A stretch of DNA of 64,000 bases. It comes from Conchocele bisecta. Its lineage: Eukaryota; Mollusca; Bivalvia; Lucinida; Thyasiridae. The stretch covers positions 42,318,242 to 42,382,241 of the forward strand of contig CM055277.1 of assembly GCA_029237695.1 (NCBI GenBank). The letters run 5' to 3'. Shown piece by piece: positions 25,413-37,259 of this stretch; position 1 is the stretch's first letter; every line of letters starts with the position of its first letter. Under the pieces are notes generated by a model. That model was not told where the DNA came from. It worked only from the letters and a program-made list of their open reading frames with translations, and searched no databases. The translations under genes were made by a program, and so were the position numbers.

Positions 25413-26240
25413 CATTTAGTATGAGTTGCAATGCAATCGAAATGTGTGCTTTAAATTAAGGAGGTTATGAGACGGTTAATTTAACCTAGCTAGTTCGATC
25501 ATTCCCCTACCGCACTGTGCCAGTATGTCAGACCGTGTTAACGGCTGAGTGTGAGTTCATATGCTATATGGAGACTCCGCCGTAACAGTGTTATTCTATG
25601 TAATGATGATATTTGAGGTTGGTCATGGCAAAGCAGATCAACAAGAGAAGGATTCATATGGGATTGGGTTATGTAAAATATGATATGCTTTGGGGTCCAG
25701 CTACGGTCGTTTCGCGGCTTGTCGCTATATACGAAATGCTATTATTCGAATTTAATTGCGGCAACACAGCGTTTACCTGTTGTTATTTGGTTAATTGACA
25801 ATTCGTTATTTTCATTCTGAAGACGAGAGAAAAAGAAAAGATAATACACGGAGGTATGGCATTTCCCCCTATGAAGTGAGTGACGTGTGCGTGTAAGTGT
25901 CAGGCTGGCGGTTGTGTAGCCTTCTGAGCCAAAGCATGCAGTTTATAGTTTAATGATGTGTAATCTAGTGTTATGCGGTATTCCGGCCAATTCCGGCCTA
26001 AAGTGCATTACTCCGTGAGATTTTTGGTGAGCAATCCGGAGTACCCGGGGTAAACCACCTCACACCGGCAAGTAATGACTTCTTCGCATACGTCTTTGAA
26101 AAGCTGTGATCGAACAGCTACCGGGTGACCAACGCCGGCGTTTAACTATCGGACTTAAACGGCATCAACTATTGATGCTAGTGAGTAATGCAGATGGTTA
26201 ATTCCGACACAGGGAGCAGTTGCTTCTGGTCCATATAGCA
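25413..26240. other. Gene-free stretch
   Basis: Moderately GC sequence without recognisable frames. Words such as GTGAGTTCATATGC and GGTGACCAACGCCGGCG are unremarkable. Possibly 5' untranslated sequence of the LINE that follows, but nothing identifies it. Confidence 0.4.
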
Positions 26241-28660
26241 AATCAAATATTCTCAATAACAAATTAAAAAAAGTGTTTACTCCCGTAACTGACAACCCTA
26301 TAACTGATAAGGAACATATAGTCCCCATCCATTAATGCAGGACATTGTCATCACAGACAATGGTATAACCAAACTTCTCCGAAATCTGAAACAACACAAA
26401 ACTTCTGGACCTGACAAAATTTCTAGTAAAATACTAAAAGAATGCTGTGAATTCATATCTGCTATCCTTACTAGTATCTTCCGCACATCACTAAAACTTG
26501 GCAAAATCCCTACTGATTGGAACACGCAAACGTATGTCCGTTTTTAAAAAAAGGGCAATAAACACGATGCCATAAAGTATAGGCCCATATCGCTGACATG
26601 CATTTGCTGTAAGCTTCTCGAATATGTATAGTCTCTAGCAGTATGATGTCCCATTTAGAAATAAAACATATACGATCTTCAACATGTCTTCCGATCATGC
26701 CGCTCTCGCGAAACACAAGTTATTTCCTTCATTCAAAATATAACACAATGAAACAACCGAAATATCCATACCGACATAATCAGTATGGAATTTGTTAAAA
26801 CCCTTGACAACTTTCCCCATCAACATCTGCTATACAAACTTCAAGTATCTGGTATCAATTGCAATGCTCTAATGGATTTCTGACTTTCTCACTGATAAGA
26901 CTTAGACAGACAGTATGCGTGGAGGGCGAAATGTCCGTCACAATACCAGTTATCTCAGGCGTACCACAGGGCACTGTACTGTGGCATATCCCCTTTCTGA
27001 TCTACATTAATTACTTTGCCGACTACTGACAACGCAGTACTCTCCGACACCTTGCTGATTATAGCATCGTCTACAAAGAGATGCACACACCTGCGGATAC
27101 AATACTCCTTCAATCAGATATCGATGCTGGTGGTAGGTGGGACCAAGACTGGCTCACTCATTTTCACCCGGATAAATGTAACATTCTCAGTGCCGGTAAC
27201 GCAGAAATCTCAGCCAGTGTAAATACATGTATTGTTCTACGAAGATGGGAATAGTATTGGTTTCAATTAAATATTAGAGGGGCTATATATGCTGTTTCCA
27301 GGTATGTTGTAAATAGATACAAGGGTCACTTTAGCCAGGATTTTTGACCAGCTCAGGGTATTGTGTAGAATGATTGGTAAGTTTCGCCTAGGGCAAAATG
27401 GTCAGTGGATGTATGGTGTTAGCTTGATTATTTGATTGGAAGGTGAGCTGTGCTGATGTGTTTTATACGGTGACTGTATGATACTCTGGGGAGTTGCAAA
27501 GACAGTTTTGTGTCGATATGATGTGTTTGTAAAGAAAGCCATGATAGTGAAGACAGATTTGGGTCCATATGATGTGAATATAGAGAAAGGCAGGATAGTG
27601 GATTGCATGCTGAAGATATGTTCAGGTAAGGAAATAGATAGATAGTGTAGAATAATGAAATGGATTTGGAATTGTTGATTAGTGAATTTTGTCAAATATT
27701 CATGTAGTGCGACAACGGACTTATTAGTGTCGTTGTCTATTTCAGCGTCCAGGTCGAGGTCGTGTAATTTTAGCTTTGCAGAATCCCTTCAATAGTTCAC
27801 CCTTACCAAAATCCAGTGACTGATTGCACGTTATCGTAATCCCGGCGTAACAGTGCCACACACACATAAATCCTATCAAATTCCAATATAAATTTCATGG
27901 ACATATTTTAGAAACAGTAACTATATATATAATGCAAAATATTATGTGTCACCCTCCAAACGAATCTAAAATGGGACAAACATATTAACTCTATTACCAG
28001 TAAAGCTAACCAATCGTTAGGATTCATAAACGAAATCTGAAATCACACTCTTCCAAAGTTAAAGACCACGCATATAAAGTATTGTTTGGCCAAAACTTAA
28101 ATATTCATCGACTGTTTCGGACCCACATACACAATCACAAATTAATACAATCGAAAGTGTTCAAAGGCGTGCAGCTAGATTTGTTTCCAACCGGTACCAG
28201 CTCAGTCTCAAACATGATACAAAACATACACTGGCCCTCTCTTGAAATCTGTAAAACCCGCTCCCGACTAATAATGTTTTATAAACCACTCATCTTGTAG
28301 ATGCCATCCACCCTCTGATACACTTATTAATCCCGGCCGACCAACCAACCAGACACATACATAACAGCTCCTACAAACATAATATTCATACAAACAAAGA
28401 CTCCTACAAATATGCTTTCTATCCCCGGACCCAATGGAATCTATTAATTACCACCATCTGTACATGAAGCTAACACAGTGGATGCCTTTAAAGCTCTCAT
28501 CCATGTGTCGGTCCTCGCTCCAATCTTCCACCAATAGACCACCACCAAATGTAAATAGTCTTAAAACCAGCACTTGTGACATTTTATTGTTGTTGTATCA
28601 TCTATTTTCTTGTTTGCGCCGACGCGTAATCTTCATCTACGAAGGGAGTGTTGTAGTACG
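26240..28660 (+). pseudogene. Second CR1/Jockey-like LINE, split by ~690 bp of foreign sequence
   Basis: N-terminal reverse transcriptase part: GITKLLRNLKQHKTSGPDKI (26361-26420), RPISLTCICCKLLEY near 26582-26626, VISGVPQGTVL (26950-26982), then ADYSIVY near 27055-27075 where the normal ADD catalytic pair reads ADY, and HFHPDKCNIL. A break covers about 27245-27940. The C-terminal part resumes with LCVTLQTNLKWDKHINSI at about 27940-27993 and KSRLIMFYK-like and VDAFKALI-like pieces up to 28500. Stops and frameshifts are frequent. It differs in sequence from the LINE at 22.9-24.4 kb, so it is a separate insertion. Confidence 0.8.
27470..27600. repeat. ~52-bp direct duplication within the LINE interruption
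   Basis: GACAGTTTTGTGTCGATATG...CATGATAGTGAA is followed directly by GACAGATTTGGGTCCATATG...CAGGATAGTGGA. It lies inside the ~690 bp that splits the LINE. Confidence 0.5.
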
Positions 28661-29820
28661 AAGAAGAAGAAGAAGTACTTTCATGATTTATGTCGCAGAC
28701 TCCTACTTTTAAGGTGTACACTGTTGGCAACATAAAGCGGGAGTCTGTTCCATTCCACTATAGCTGTGGGAAAGAATGAAAACTTGCAGTAGTCTGCGGT
28801 CGCCTAAATTTGTCTATATGCGAGGGGGTGAGGCTCTTGAGTGTATTTTGTCGAATTTTGTACTAGTTGTGGAGGCACCGGGACATCAACAAGGTCATGA
28901 GCAATTTTTTAGAACATACGCAGTCGTGCGTCTGTTCGTCTACATTCGAGAGTGAGAAAGCCCAATGCACACATAATGAGAGATACACTTGCATATGGGG
29001 AATCATTGTTGGTGACCCATATTGTTGCTCTATGCTGCACCATCTTCAGTTTACGGATGTTTTTCTTGATATATGGACCCCCAATTAGGGGATGTAAGTA
29101 TATTGGACAGACAAGTAAGTTGTTAGCAATATGGCGTGTGTCCTGGTGTTTTGGTTTGCTATTTCTGTTGATGAATCATAGTCTTATTTGCAGAACTTTC
29201 AACTTTGTCAATATTGTGATTAAAGGATATGTTCTTGCTGATACATTGACATGCATGTTAAGTAGAGTATTACATCAATTGAACGGTTTCTGCTTGCAAA
29301 GAGCGTCTATGGCATAAATAATCTGGATTATTGTCTTTACTGTACTATTTTAACTACACCGCGCATGAATATCGGATTTAGTGTGGTTAAACCTAAAAAC
29401 GATCTCTGCATTTCGCGCCAAAAGTGGTAAAAGTACAAAATGAGTTTCTTCCCTTGACATTTAGCGACGCCATTTGTATGCAACACGAGTGGAATCGATC
29501 AAGACGTTTGACTTAAGTTTTAGATGTAATTTCACTTGACAGCAGTTGGTTTTACTGTATGTGCAAATAAATTTTGTATTTTTTAAAATTAGTGACAAGG
29601 AATGGTTATGTGGTGTTTTGAAATACCTCGTATTTGGACTGTTTTTTCATCAAGTTTAGGGAGTTCAGGTCATTTTTAGTGTATGTAGTCGCAGGCAATG
29701 TTGAATATCCCCTACCCACTTGAATTCATGCAGACTCTATCTATACAGATTGAATACAATGGAATTATTTTAGTAGCCCTGTGTATGTAGTATCATTGTC
29801 TTTAACAATTTATTTGAATA
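28661..29820. other. Gene-free stretch
   Basis: Contains a short AAGAAGAAGAAG run at 28660-28675. Open frames of 70-120 codons at 28867-29317 have no recognisable motif and overlap each other in different frames, so they are not called. Confidence 0.4.
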
Positions 29821-30556
29821 GACACCTTTAAGACAAACACATAGCTTCAAAAATTATGAAAATTGGTGGAAAAATGGCGGAGATATTAGAAAATATGTAC
29901 GATGACTACAATCACTTTTTGGGTGCTTTCTAATATGGCTATTGTATGATGTACAATGGCACCGTATTTCGGCAAATGACAGCTATTTTTTTGCACAAAA
30001 AAAGCTTATCTTTGAGTGAAATAAAGATACCAACACAAAATTTTCGCCACACTAAATTTACTATATGAACTACATATTCTGCAAATTTATGTTGAAATAT
30101 AAATACCATCCGCCATTTTGAAATATAAAATGGCCGCCAAAAATTGACAAAATATATACAAAATGGGAATGTTCAACCTATTTATATTGAATTCCACAAA
30201 ATATTGATTAACAAGCAGCTTGCTGGCTATACATAATGTTTATATGTTGTGGTAAGAAACATAATTGTCATGAAAAGCCAAGTAGAAATTCAAAATGGCT
30301 GCAAAATCGTGATTATTATCGAAATGCGATGAAATCCAACATTTTCAACAATAATCGTGTTTTATCACAAACTTGTTCATTGTAATTAATTTTGCAGACT
30401 GCCTTTGATGCCATCATGTTTGTTACTGCACTTTCAATAATAATCCAAGATTTTCAGCCATTTTGTAATTCAAAATGGCCGCCAACATATTGTTTTAATA
30501 AAATTAATACAGATCTAAAAATAGCAAAAATCCAAACAATGTACCCGTTTGTGATT
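29820..30556 (-). other. Probable 3' untranslated / 3' end region of the DDE-like gene
   Basis: AT-rich sequence lying directly downstream (minus strand) of the stop of the gene at 30557-35323. The word AAAATGGC(C/T)GCCA or its core appears repeatedly (30130, 30295, 30473). No terminal inverted repeat was found to close the element. Confidence 0.4.
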
Positions 30557-30843
30557 TTAAAATTCTTCCAACAGCATATCGCCTCTGTTCCAGTCAATAA
30601 GTAGTGGAAAGTGCCATGTTGTGTCGTCTGGATCATCATCATATTGTACATTAAACTCCGTCTTCTTTGCATCAGTCTTGCTTGATTTGTACACTGACAA
30701 TACTTTTCCTGGATACCAAGTGACTTCATTTGTACCTTCTGTTTTACACTTGTGCTTTATACGTTTACCTATTAGTAAGTCTGGTGAATTTATGTAATCT
30801 GGTAACAAATATTTTTGTTGTTTTAAGAGGCGCTCCCTTCTAC

Positions 30844-32019
30844 CACAGGTGGAAGACTCGGACCTATGACACCAAAAAAATGCCTATTAAAAAAAATCCC
30901 ATTACCCCACCCACTTGGTCTCGTACAGTACATAACGTTAATTCAAGGTGAGCATAAATAGCGCTATTATAGAAAGAGCCCTCTTTTTTCCGGCTCGCAC
31001 AAACACAATAAACATCGATTAAATGTATGAAATATGTCTCTGGCAATCGATGAAGGTATTAAGGTATTAGGTGTGTGAATATACTCACTTCAAATCGCTG
31101 TTTCAAGTATTTATTGAGTTATTCGCGTTTTGATTACCCCATCCAAAGCGAAAGTTGCGTGTACGAAAGAATCTCACACAGAATCGGAGGCCGTCCGGCT
31201 GGATTATCGGTCATATTTGGCCGATAGCTGATCGCCAGCTCAAACTAAAGTCGTGCACCATGATCATATACATTAGAGACTCCAACCATACAAAGTTCGT
31301 CCAATTGTGATCGTTCGCCGATCTAAAAAACACTTTTTTCTAATTTTATTGACTTTCTTTCATGATTCGCGTACTATCAGATTATGTCTTCCGGAAACCC
31401 TGAAAAGGGAAAGTCCTCGCGTCTATTTTTAGGTTTAACCAATCAGAGATGTTCTTACATAGACGCTTCGGTGGTTGTATTATGGAAGATAGTGCATTGA
31501 CCCAGTTCCAGATAATGAACGAAATTATAGAAAAAAGTGTTTTTTTAGATCGGCGAACGATCACAATTGGACGAACTTTGTATGGTTGGAGTCTCTAATG
31601 TATATGATCATGGTGCACGACTTTAGTTTGAGCTGGCGATCAGCTATCGGCCAAATATGACCGATAATCCAGCCGGACGGCCTCCGATTCTGTGTGAGAT
31701 TCTTTCGTACACGCAACTTTCGCTTTGGATGGGGTAATCAAAACGCGAATAACTCAATAAATACTTGAAACAGCGATTTGAAGTGAGTATATTCACACAC
31801 CTAATACCTTCATCGATTGCCAGAGACATATTTCATACATTTAATCGATGTTTATTGTGTTTGTGCGAGCCGGAAAAAAGAGGGCTCTTTCTATAATAGC
31901 GCTATTTATGCTCACCTTGAATTAACGTTATGTACTGTACGAGACCAAGTGGGTGGGGTAATGGGATTTTTTTTAATAGGCATTTTTTTGGTGTCATAGG
32001 TCCGAGTCTTCCACCTGTG
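30844..32019. mobile_element. 1,176-bp foldback element with ~500-bp near-identical arms
   Basis: The left arm (30844-~31343) and right arm (~31524-32019) are inverted copies starting CACAGGTGGAAGACTCGG. They differ mainly by an extra GGTATTAA in the left arm near 31055. Both arms encode the same chance 60-codon frame on opposite strands (30864-31046 and 31817-31999). CCTTCTAC flanks it at 30836-30843 and 32020-32027. The 180-bp loop holds AACCAATCAGAGATGTT, which recurs at the right window edge. No transposase; an 8-bp duplication suits hAT but the ends are not typical. Confidence 0.9.
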
Positions 32020-33891
32020 CCTTCTACCTGTCTCAATCTTTTGCATTAAACAGTCCTTGTTAGATATGTGAATTTCTTTTGATTCTTCCAATGGCTTATA
32101 AGTGAGATTTGTTTCATCGTTTTCAGTTTCAAGGTCCTTGTTTATTTGTAATATAATTTTCAAATTTTCTTCCAATTCTGATATTGTATATCTATGTCCT
32201 AAATGTGTTTGATGAAATAGTTTCCGTTCGCCTTTTGCATGTAAAACTTTCTGATAAAACTGAATTTGTGAAATTACTCCTTTCGAAAATTCTTCTGGAC
32301 TTGCCCTGTCTTTGAAAGATTCAATTTGTGTGTTGGTGGTCCACACACCTCCAATATCTGCTATTTTATTTGTCAATTGCACAGTATCTATTCGCTGTTT
32401 TGTTTCTTTCTTCTCTTTTTTCTCCTGCCGTGATTGTAATAGTGGGAGTTTTTGACTGAATACCTTTTGCTTTCTTTCTTTGTAGAACTTGATGATGGCT
32501 TGCCCACCAATGCGAGCTTCATCCAGAACCTGTTGCCTTTCATTCTCAGGCAATGTGGTCAACCAAGATGCAGTTTTATTATTTGACCACATTATCTGTG
32601 CTTCAAAGGCAGTGGTAGTTGCGGATGGTTTCAGACGCATCAGGACATCTAGCATGGCAAAGTCCCGCTCAGAACAGGTGTTTGTAGCTGGAACATTGGT
32701 AGTGTGTTGTTTTAATGTGTCTGACGGTGACCAGTACTTTCCACCTGGTAACTGGTCTTTTGCCTGACGCTCAACAATAAGAAGTAACCCATTGCATAAT
32801 AATTCCAATGCCATCTGTGTATATGTCTCTGTTACTGCATTGCTTGAAGCTTCATCATTGAATAAACTTTCATACAAACAATCTTTGTGTATTTCTACCA
32901 AATCTTCCGGAAACATGGGTTCTCCTTTTATTGGACCTGTGGCATCTTTTGACCATTGTTTAAGAACTAATACCATCTGATGAAGATGCACATTCATATC
33001 AAGCACAGATTTGGAACGCTCAGTCGCCAGAAAGGGCCGGTAACAAGCTTGTCTATTATAGCTAGAGCTTTCACACCTGCAATGAATACTGGCTCCTTCA
33101 CATTAAAATGAACACTTTTTATTAATTCATTGGGTTCAGGCCATGTATCTAGAAAATTTTGGACATCGTGTAAATGATGGTACACAGTCGCAGATGCATA
33201 AAATAAATGATTAAACCTGTGACCCCTAAATGTTATCAGTTTATTTGTTATGCCTTTGTGCAACATATATGTATCAAAATGAGATGCAATCCCAGCTTTA
33301 TCACACCCGCGTGGAGTTAGTGCTTTACTTGCTGTTCGTGTGAGCCGGACTGCACCAGATTTTTTTTTGCAAAAAGAAAACGGATTGCGACCTTCAGTAA
33401 TACTATCTTCAAACAACTGTAAACACTTATCTGCTTCAGTGGCAAAATTGACAAGTATATGCATTTTGCAAAAAAAGTTACCCATGCTGTCAATATCAAG
33501 TTTAGTTTCTGGTCCAGGTCATTCCAATTACTTACAGCTAAAGGTAATATTTCGGAACGTAACTTTTGAAGTTGCATATTAAATGGTACATTTGTTGGCC
33601 CCTGGTCCGACATTGTGTTTTTTAAAGAAGCAATAAGTTTTTGAACATTAATTTCACCATCTTGATTGTTGTTCTCATTTACTGAAACTGTTTTAGAAAC
33701 TTCTGCAACGGTGTCTTTGAGGGCATCCATTATAATGTCAGTACTACCACCGCCTACCTCCAGCATACCAATTGACAAATTTTTACCCTGTTCGGTAGTT
33801 ATCTGGAAGCCCTGGAAATGTCTGTGAAATTTTGATGTTCCATCACCATGTAAGCAATGGCCACTTGTTGGTGTCTGCAGCTGACTCTTAA

Positions 33892-34112
33892 CCCTTTCCC
33901 TGTTTTGCGATATTTCGACTCATCCAAATCGAAAACATCTGAATAAAAGAATCAAATGCTGGGTCAAATGATGGTTAAATTATCTGATAGAGTAGAAAAC
34001 ATTGTGGGAAAAGGAGAAATTGCTTGTTACAAGCAATTTCTCCTTTTCCCACAATGTTTTCAAAAGACATCTTCTGCAGAGGCGTCAAAAGTCGTCTCTA
34101 TCAGGGAAAGGG
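33892..34112. mobile_element. 221-bp piggyBac-like MITE inside the DDE-like gene
   Basis: TTAA at 33888-33891 and 34113-34116 flank ends CCCTTTCCCTG and CAGGGAAAGGG. The core is a hairpin of AAACATTGTGGGAAAAGG and GCAATTTCTCCTTTTCCC words. Element plus one TTAA is 225 bp, a multiple of three, so the gene's frame is the same on both sides. Confidence 0.88.
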
Positions 34113-35323
34113 TTAAGTAGTTCTTCCCCAACTTGCTTTTGTGCAATAAATTTTGCTTCGGCTAACAAACGACTTAGGACACCAGCACTTGGTAGTCTAG
34201 TGAGTTGTTTCCCACACATGTTCTTTAGTACAACCTTCATTACATTGTTTACTTGTCTTAATGGCACATTATATGTTGTTATTAATGTCATAATTGTTTC
34301 CCTGACTTCATTGCAATATTTTCCATCCTGGAACGTTTCTATTTCGTCATTTTTTAGCACTTCATTTATTTGTTCTAGTTCTTTGATTCTCTCCTTACAT
34401 GACATCAAATTATTTTTTAAGGCAGTTATAAGCGTTTCGTTTTGCAGAACCTGAGAACACTCCTCACATTTTTTAGGTTTTCTAACGGAAAGTTTCACAA
34501 TTCTTTTTTGAAGCTTACGCTTTTCATTTTTTAATTCAGTTACTTTGTTTGAACTTGTTTTAATAATCTCTGTTGTTGATTTTATTTCTTCATGCAATGT
34601 ATCATTTTCACTATGCAACTGAAGAATCTTGTCATTTTTGCGTTTGATTCGCTTGTTGATATTTCTAGTCGAAAACTTAGATAGTTTTTCTTTGCATGTG
34701 CTCAACTGACATAACACTTCATCAAGCTGGTCCGATAAATTTGAATATTTTTCCTCCCAGCATTTTATGTCATTTTCTTTACTTCTTGAATACTGAGTAC
34801 ACTCCTTATGTTTTTGTGTTACACTATGTAGAAGATTCAGAAGTACATCACTTTTACATTCAAGATGTTGTGCCTGCTTTTGTAAGTTATCATTAGCATC
34901 ACATTCCTCCTGGAGGTTCCTTTCTAAATGCTTGTTTTCTTTTACTGTATCCCGAAATTCTTGTGTGCATAGAGGTTCAAAGTTACATGTAGGCTGAGGT
35001 ATGGGGGCTTCAAAGTCTTCTTGTTCTAGTGATTTAATTTTTGACATATCAGAATGTTTCTTCAACAGTTTGTGTTTCTTATTTAGACGGATAATTTTCA
35101 CCCTCAATATTTCTGAATCAGATTGCACAAATGCATCACACATGTTTTTTAATACTTTAACACACTCTATTACAGAGAAGTTCTCACAAAGTTCAGTAAC
35201 CAGGCCTTTTTTTATAGACTTTAATTGATTTTTGACAGGGTTGTTTACAGCCGAATTAATGTTTTCATATGTAAGCCAAAGCATTTCACAGTATCTTCCT
35301 GGATGTAGGCTAGCCATTTTCAT

Positions 35324-36711
35324 CTGAAAAGACAAGGACAATGACAACTAGATGTCCGTAAAACATCATTCAATCAACCAATCCACCAGACAGGCATTTT
35401 ATAGCTGTATTTCTTCGGTACATATGTGACACTCAATTAGCTTCAGGTAAACACTGTTGCCAAATATTATTGAAATCCATGAAGTGGTTCCAAAGAAACG
35501 AGTAACGCAAATGCTAAACGCAAAAAGTGTTACGGACGGACGGACATAGACTAACGCTATATCCCCTTTTGCTGTGCGAGGGGATAATAAATAGTCGGGC
35601 ATTCGACATACTAGAAGTGCAATACGGTATGGTGTGGTTATGGTTCGACACAAATTATAAATCTTGAATTTGCATAATGTAAATAAACTAATACATGTAA
35701 ATGAAAATACCAAACTTAAAAATAAAATTAATGATACATACCTTAGCCACTCTATCTTCATGTACTTCAGTAAGTTCAGACAAATAAATTAAAGAACACA
35801 AATAAACAAAGGTATAAACATATTTTTATATTGCGTGAAAGGGGTGAAGTGTATTCTTACACTGTAACTATTCTCGTCTGTGCCTAACCACATATCAGTG
35901 TACATATTTCAGTACTTTCAGTACTTTGATTTTATTAAACAACAAATAACAATAATGGAAATAAATTAAAATCGTAAATAAATAAAATTAAGATTAAATC
36001 CACAAATTGGCGAAATTAATTTAACATTGATTATCGGCTACTGGTACTGATGTAAACGATAACATTGACCAATATTCGGAATTTCGCCATCAAAATGTCG
36101 ACAAGATATACATTCTTATCGGCGGGTCATTTCTCAACACACAGAAATAAAATTACTACCATTTTAAAGATTAAACCTTCTAGTTTGCAAATATTCATGA
36201 ACTAAAGTTTGATGGCAACTAATAACCTGTGATATTTTTCGATATGTATTTCATTCTGCTACAGTTTCTCTGTTTACTAACCGAAAATTTTCGTTCAACA
36301 TCTGTGAGGTAGAACGAACATTCCCGAAGCTGAATTCACTCCGACAATTTCCATATATGGTATGGCGATTAGCCAAAATAGCTTACAGTGACGCTGGTAA
36401 AACCCCAGTGTCTAAAAATAGCGGCCATGGCATTATCTCTGCTCGGTAAAATTAGAAATTCTGCCAAGTTTAAATCTCCATAACTCGATCAATACTTCAC
36501 GGATTTCAAAACAAATGACACTCCCGTAAACGTAATGAATTGATCTTTTTACATAAATAACTTGCATAAAAGTGAAAACTATAATAAATTGAAAATACCA
36601 AGATTTCTAACAGCATACAGGAATCTATGCATTGCCGTTGGACTCTCGATAACGTCACGTGACCCGAACTACCTATCAAGTTTATGTTCCGTCATTTCGG
36701 CTAATTCTGCG
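35324..36711. other. Upstream region of the DDE-like gene
   Basis: Contains a Helitron-type end at about 35530-35592 (GGACGGACGGACATAG then ATCCCCTTTTGCTGTGCG and GGGGATAATAA, able to form a hairpin). The rest is AT-rich without coding signals. It could include the promoter and an untranslated exon of the gene, but no clear sites are visible. Confidence 0.4.
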
Positions 36712-36909
36712 GGGCCGCACGATTCACCCAAATCCTCCCCAAATCCTCATTTTCCCCCCAAATCCTCCCCAAATCGTCATGTAATGAATAAGTTATCCAA
36801 TTAATATGTCTCAAAACCTTTTAATATCGTTCTTAAGAAGTTATTGAACCCGATTTGAATACATTTTTATGGTAAAAAGAGTCTTATTTCGATGTTTTAA
36901 TTTAGCTTA

Positions 36910-37246
36910 GGCATTCTAGCAGCCAAGGGAGATCATCCAAAATAAATTATGAGATAAATGCAAGGGAGATAAATGTTGTTTGACCCATTTTGGTCAAGTT
37001 GGATGATTTGCTACATATCGGGTCCGTACTGCAGACACTTGACATTTACGGACGTTGTCATATTTTCAAGCTATATGTGCTGAATTTGATTGATTGATTG
37101 AGATAAAAAAAAACAGATGAATAAACATTTGGAATGGTAAATAACTTGCATGTTTCAATTGACCAAAATGGGTCAAACAACATTTATCTCCCTTGCATTT
37201 ATCTCATAATTTATTTTGGATGATCTCCCTTGGCTGCTAGAATGCC
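36910..37246. mobile_element. 337-bp MITE nested in the left arm of the 3.4-kb element
   Basis: About 90-bp inverted ends (GGCATTCTAGCAGCC, GGGAGATCATCC) with TA on both sides. The right arm of the host element reads straight through this point (AACTTAGGTGGCAG), giving the empty-site sequence. TA duplication suggests a Tc1/mariner-type MITE. Confidence 0.78.
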
Positions 37247-37259
37247 TAAGGTGGCAGTC

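Larger units (their letters stand above)
30557..35323 (-). pseudogene. DDE transposase-like protein with coiled coil and chromo/Tudor-like tail, interrupted
   Basis: Minus-strand gene in pieces. 35323-34117: about 400 residues, start MKMASLHPGRY right after a TTTTCAG acceptor-like word, long charged coiled coil, Cys pair (KKCEECSQV), then VLSRLLAEAKFIAQKQVGEELL. A 221-bp MITE follows. 33887-33505: LHGDGTSKFHRHFQGF (first Asp 33842-33844) and TMSDQGPTNVPFN (second Asp 33605-33607). Frameshift near 33505. 33505-33021: CKMHILVNFATEAD and FRGHRFNHLFYAS. Frameshift near 33020. 33019-32028: NTCSERDFAMLDVL (Glu 32668-32670), NNKTASWL, basic region. A 1,176-bp foldback insertion follows. 30835-30557: LLIGKRIKHKC, WYPGKVLSV, FNVQYDDDPDDTTWHFP, stop. 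Members of this family occur in fish, cnidarians and molluscs. The order Asp, Asp, C..H, R.N, SER is hAT-like; that grouping is my inference. Removing both insertions keeps the frame; the two frameshifts show real decay or a different exon structure. Confidence 0.82.

Noticed and set aside
28867..29317. 121-codon hydrophobic plus-strand frame as a membrane protein
   Set aside because: Two frames overlap here with equal length; composition follows local T-richness, and no start or splice support was seen.
30864..31999. Two identical 60-codon frames as a possible conserved small protein
   Set aside because: They are the two arms of one foldback element; identity comes from the inverted repeat, not from selection.
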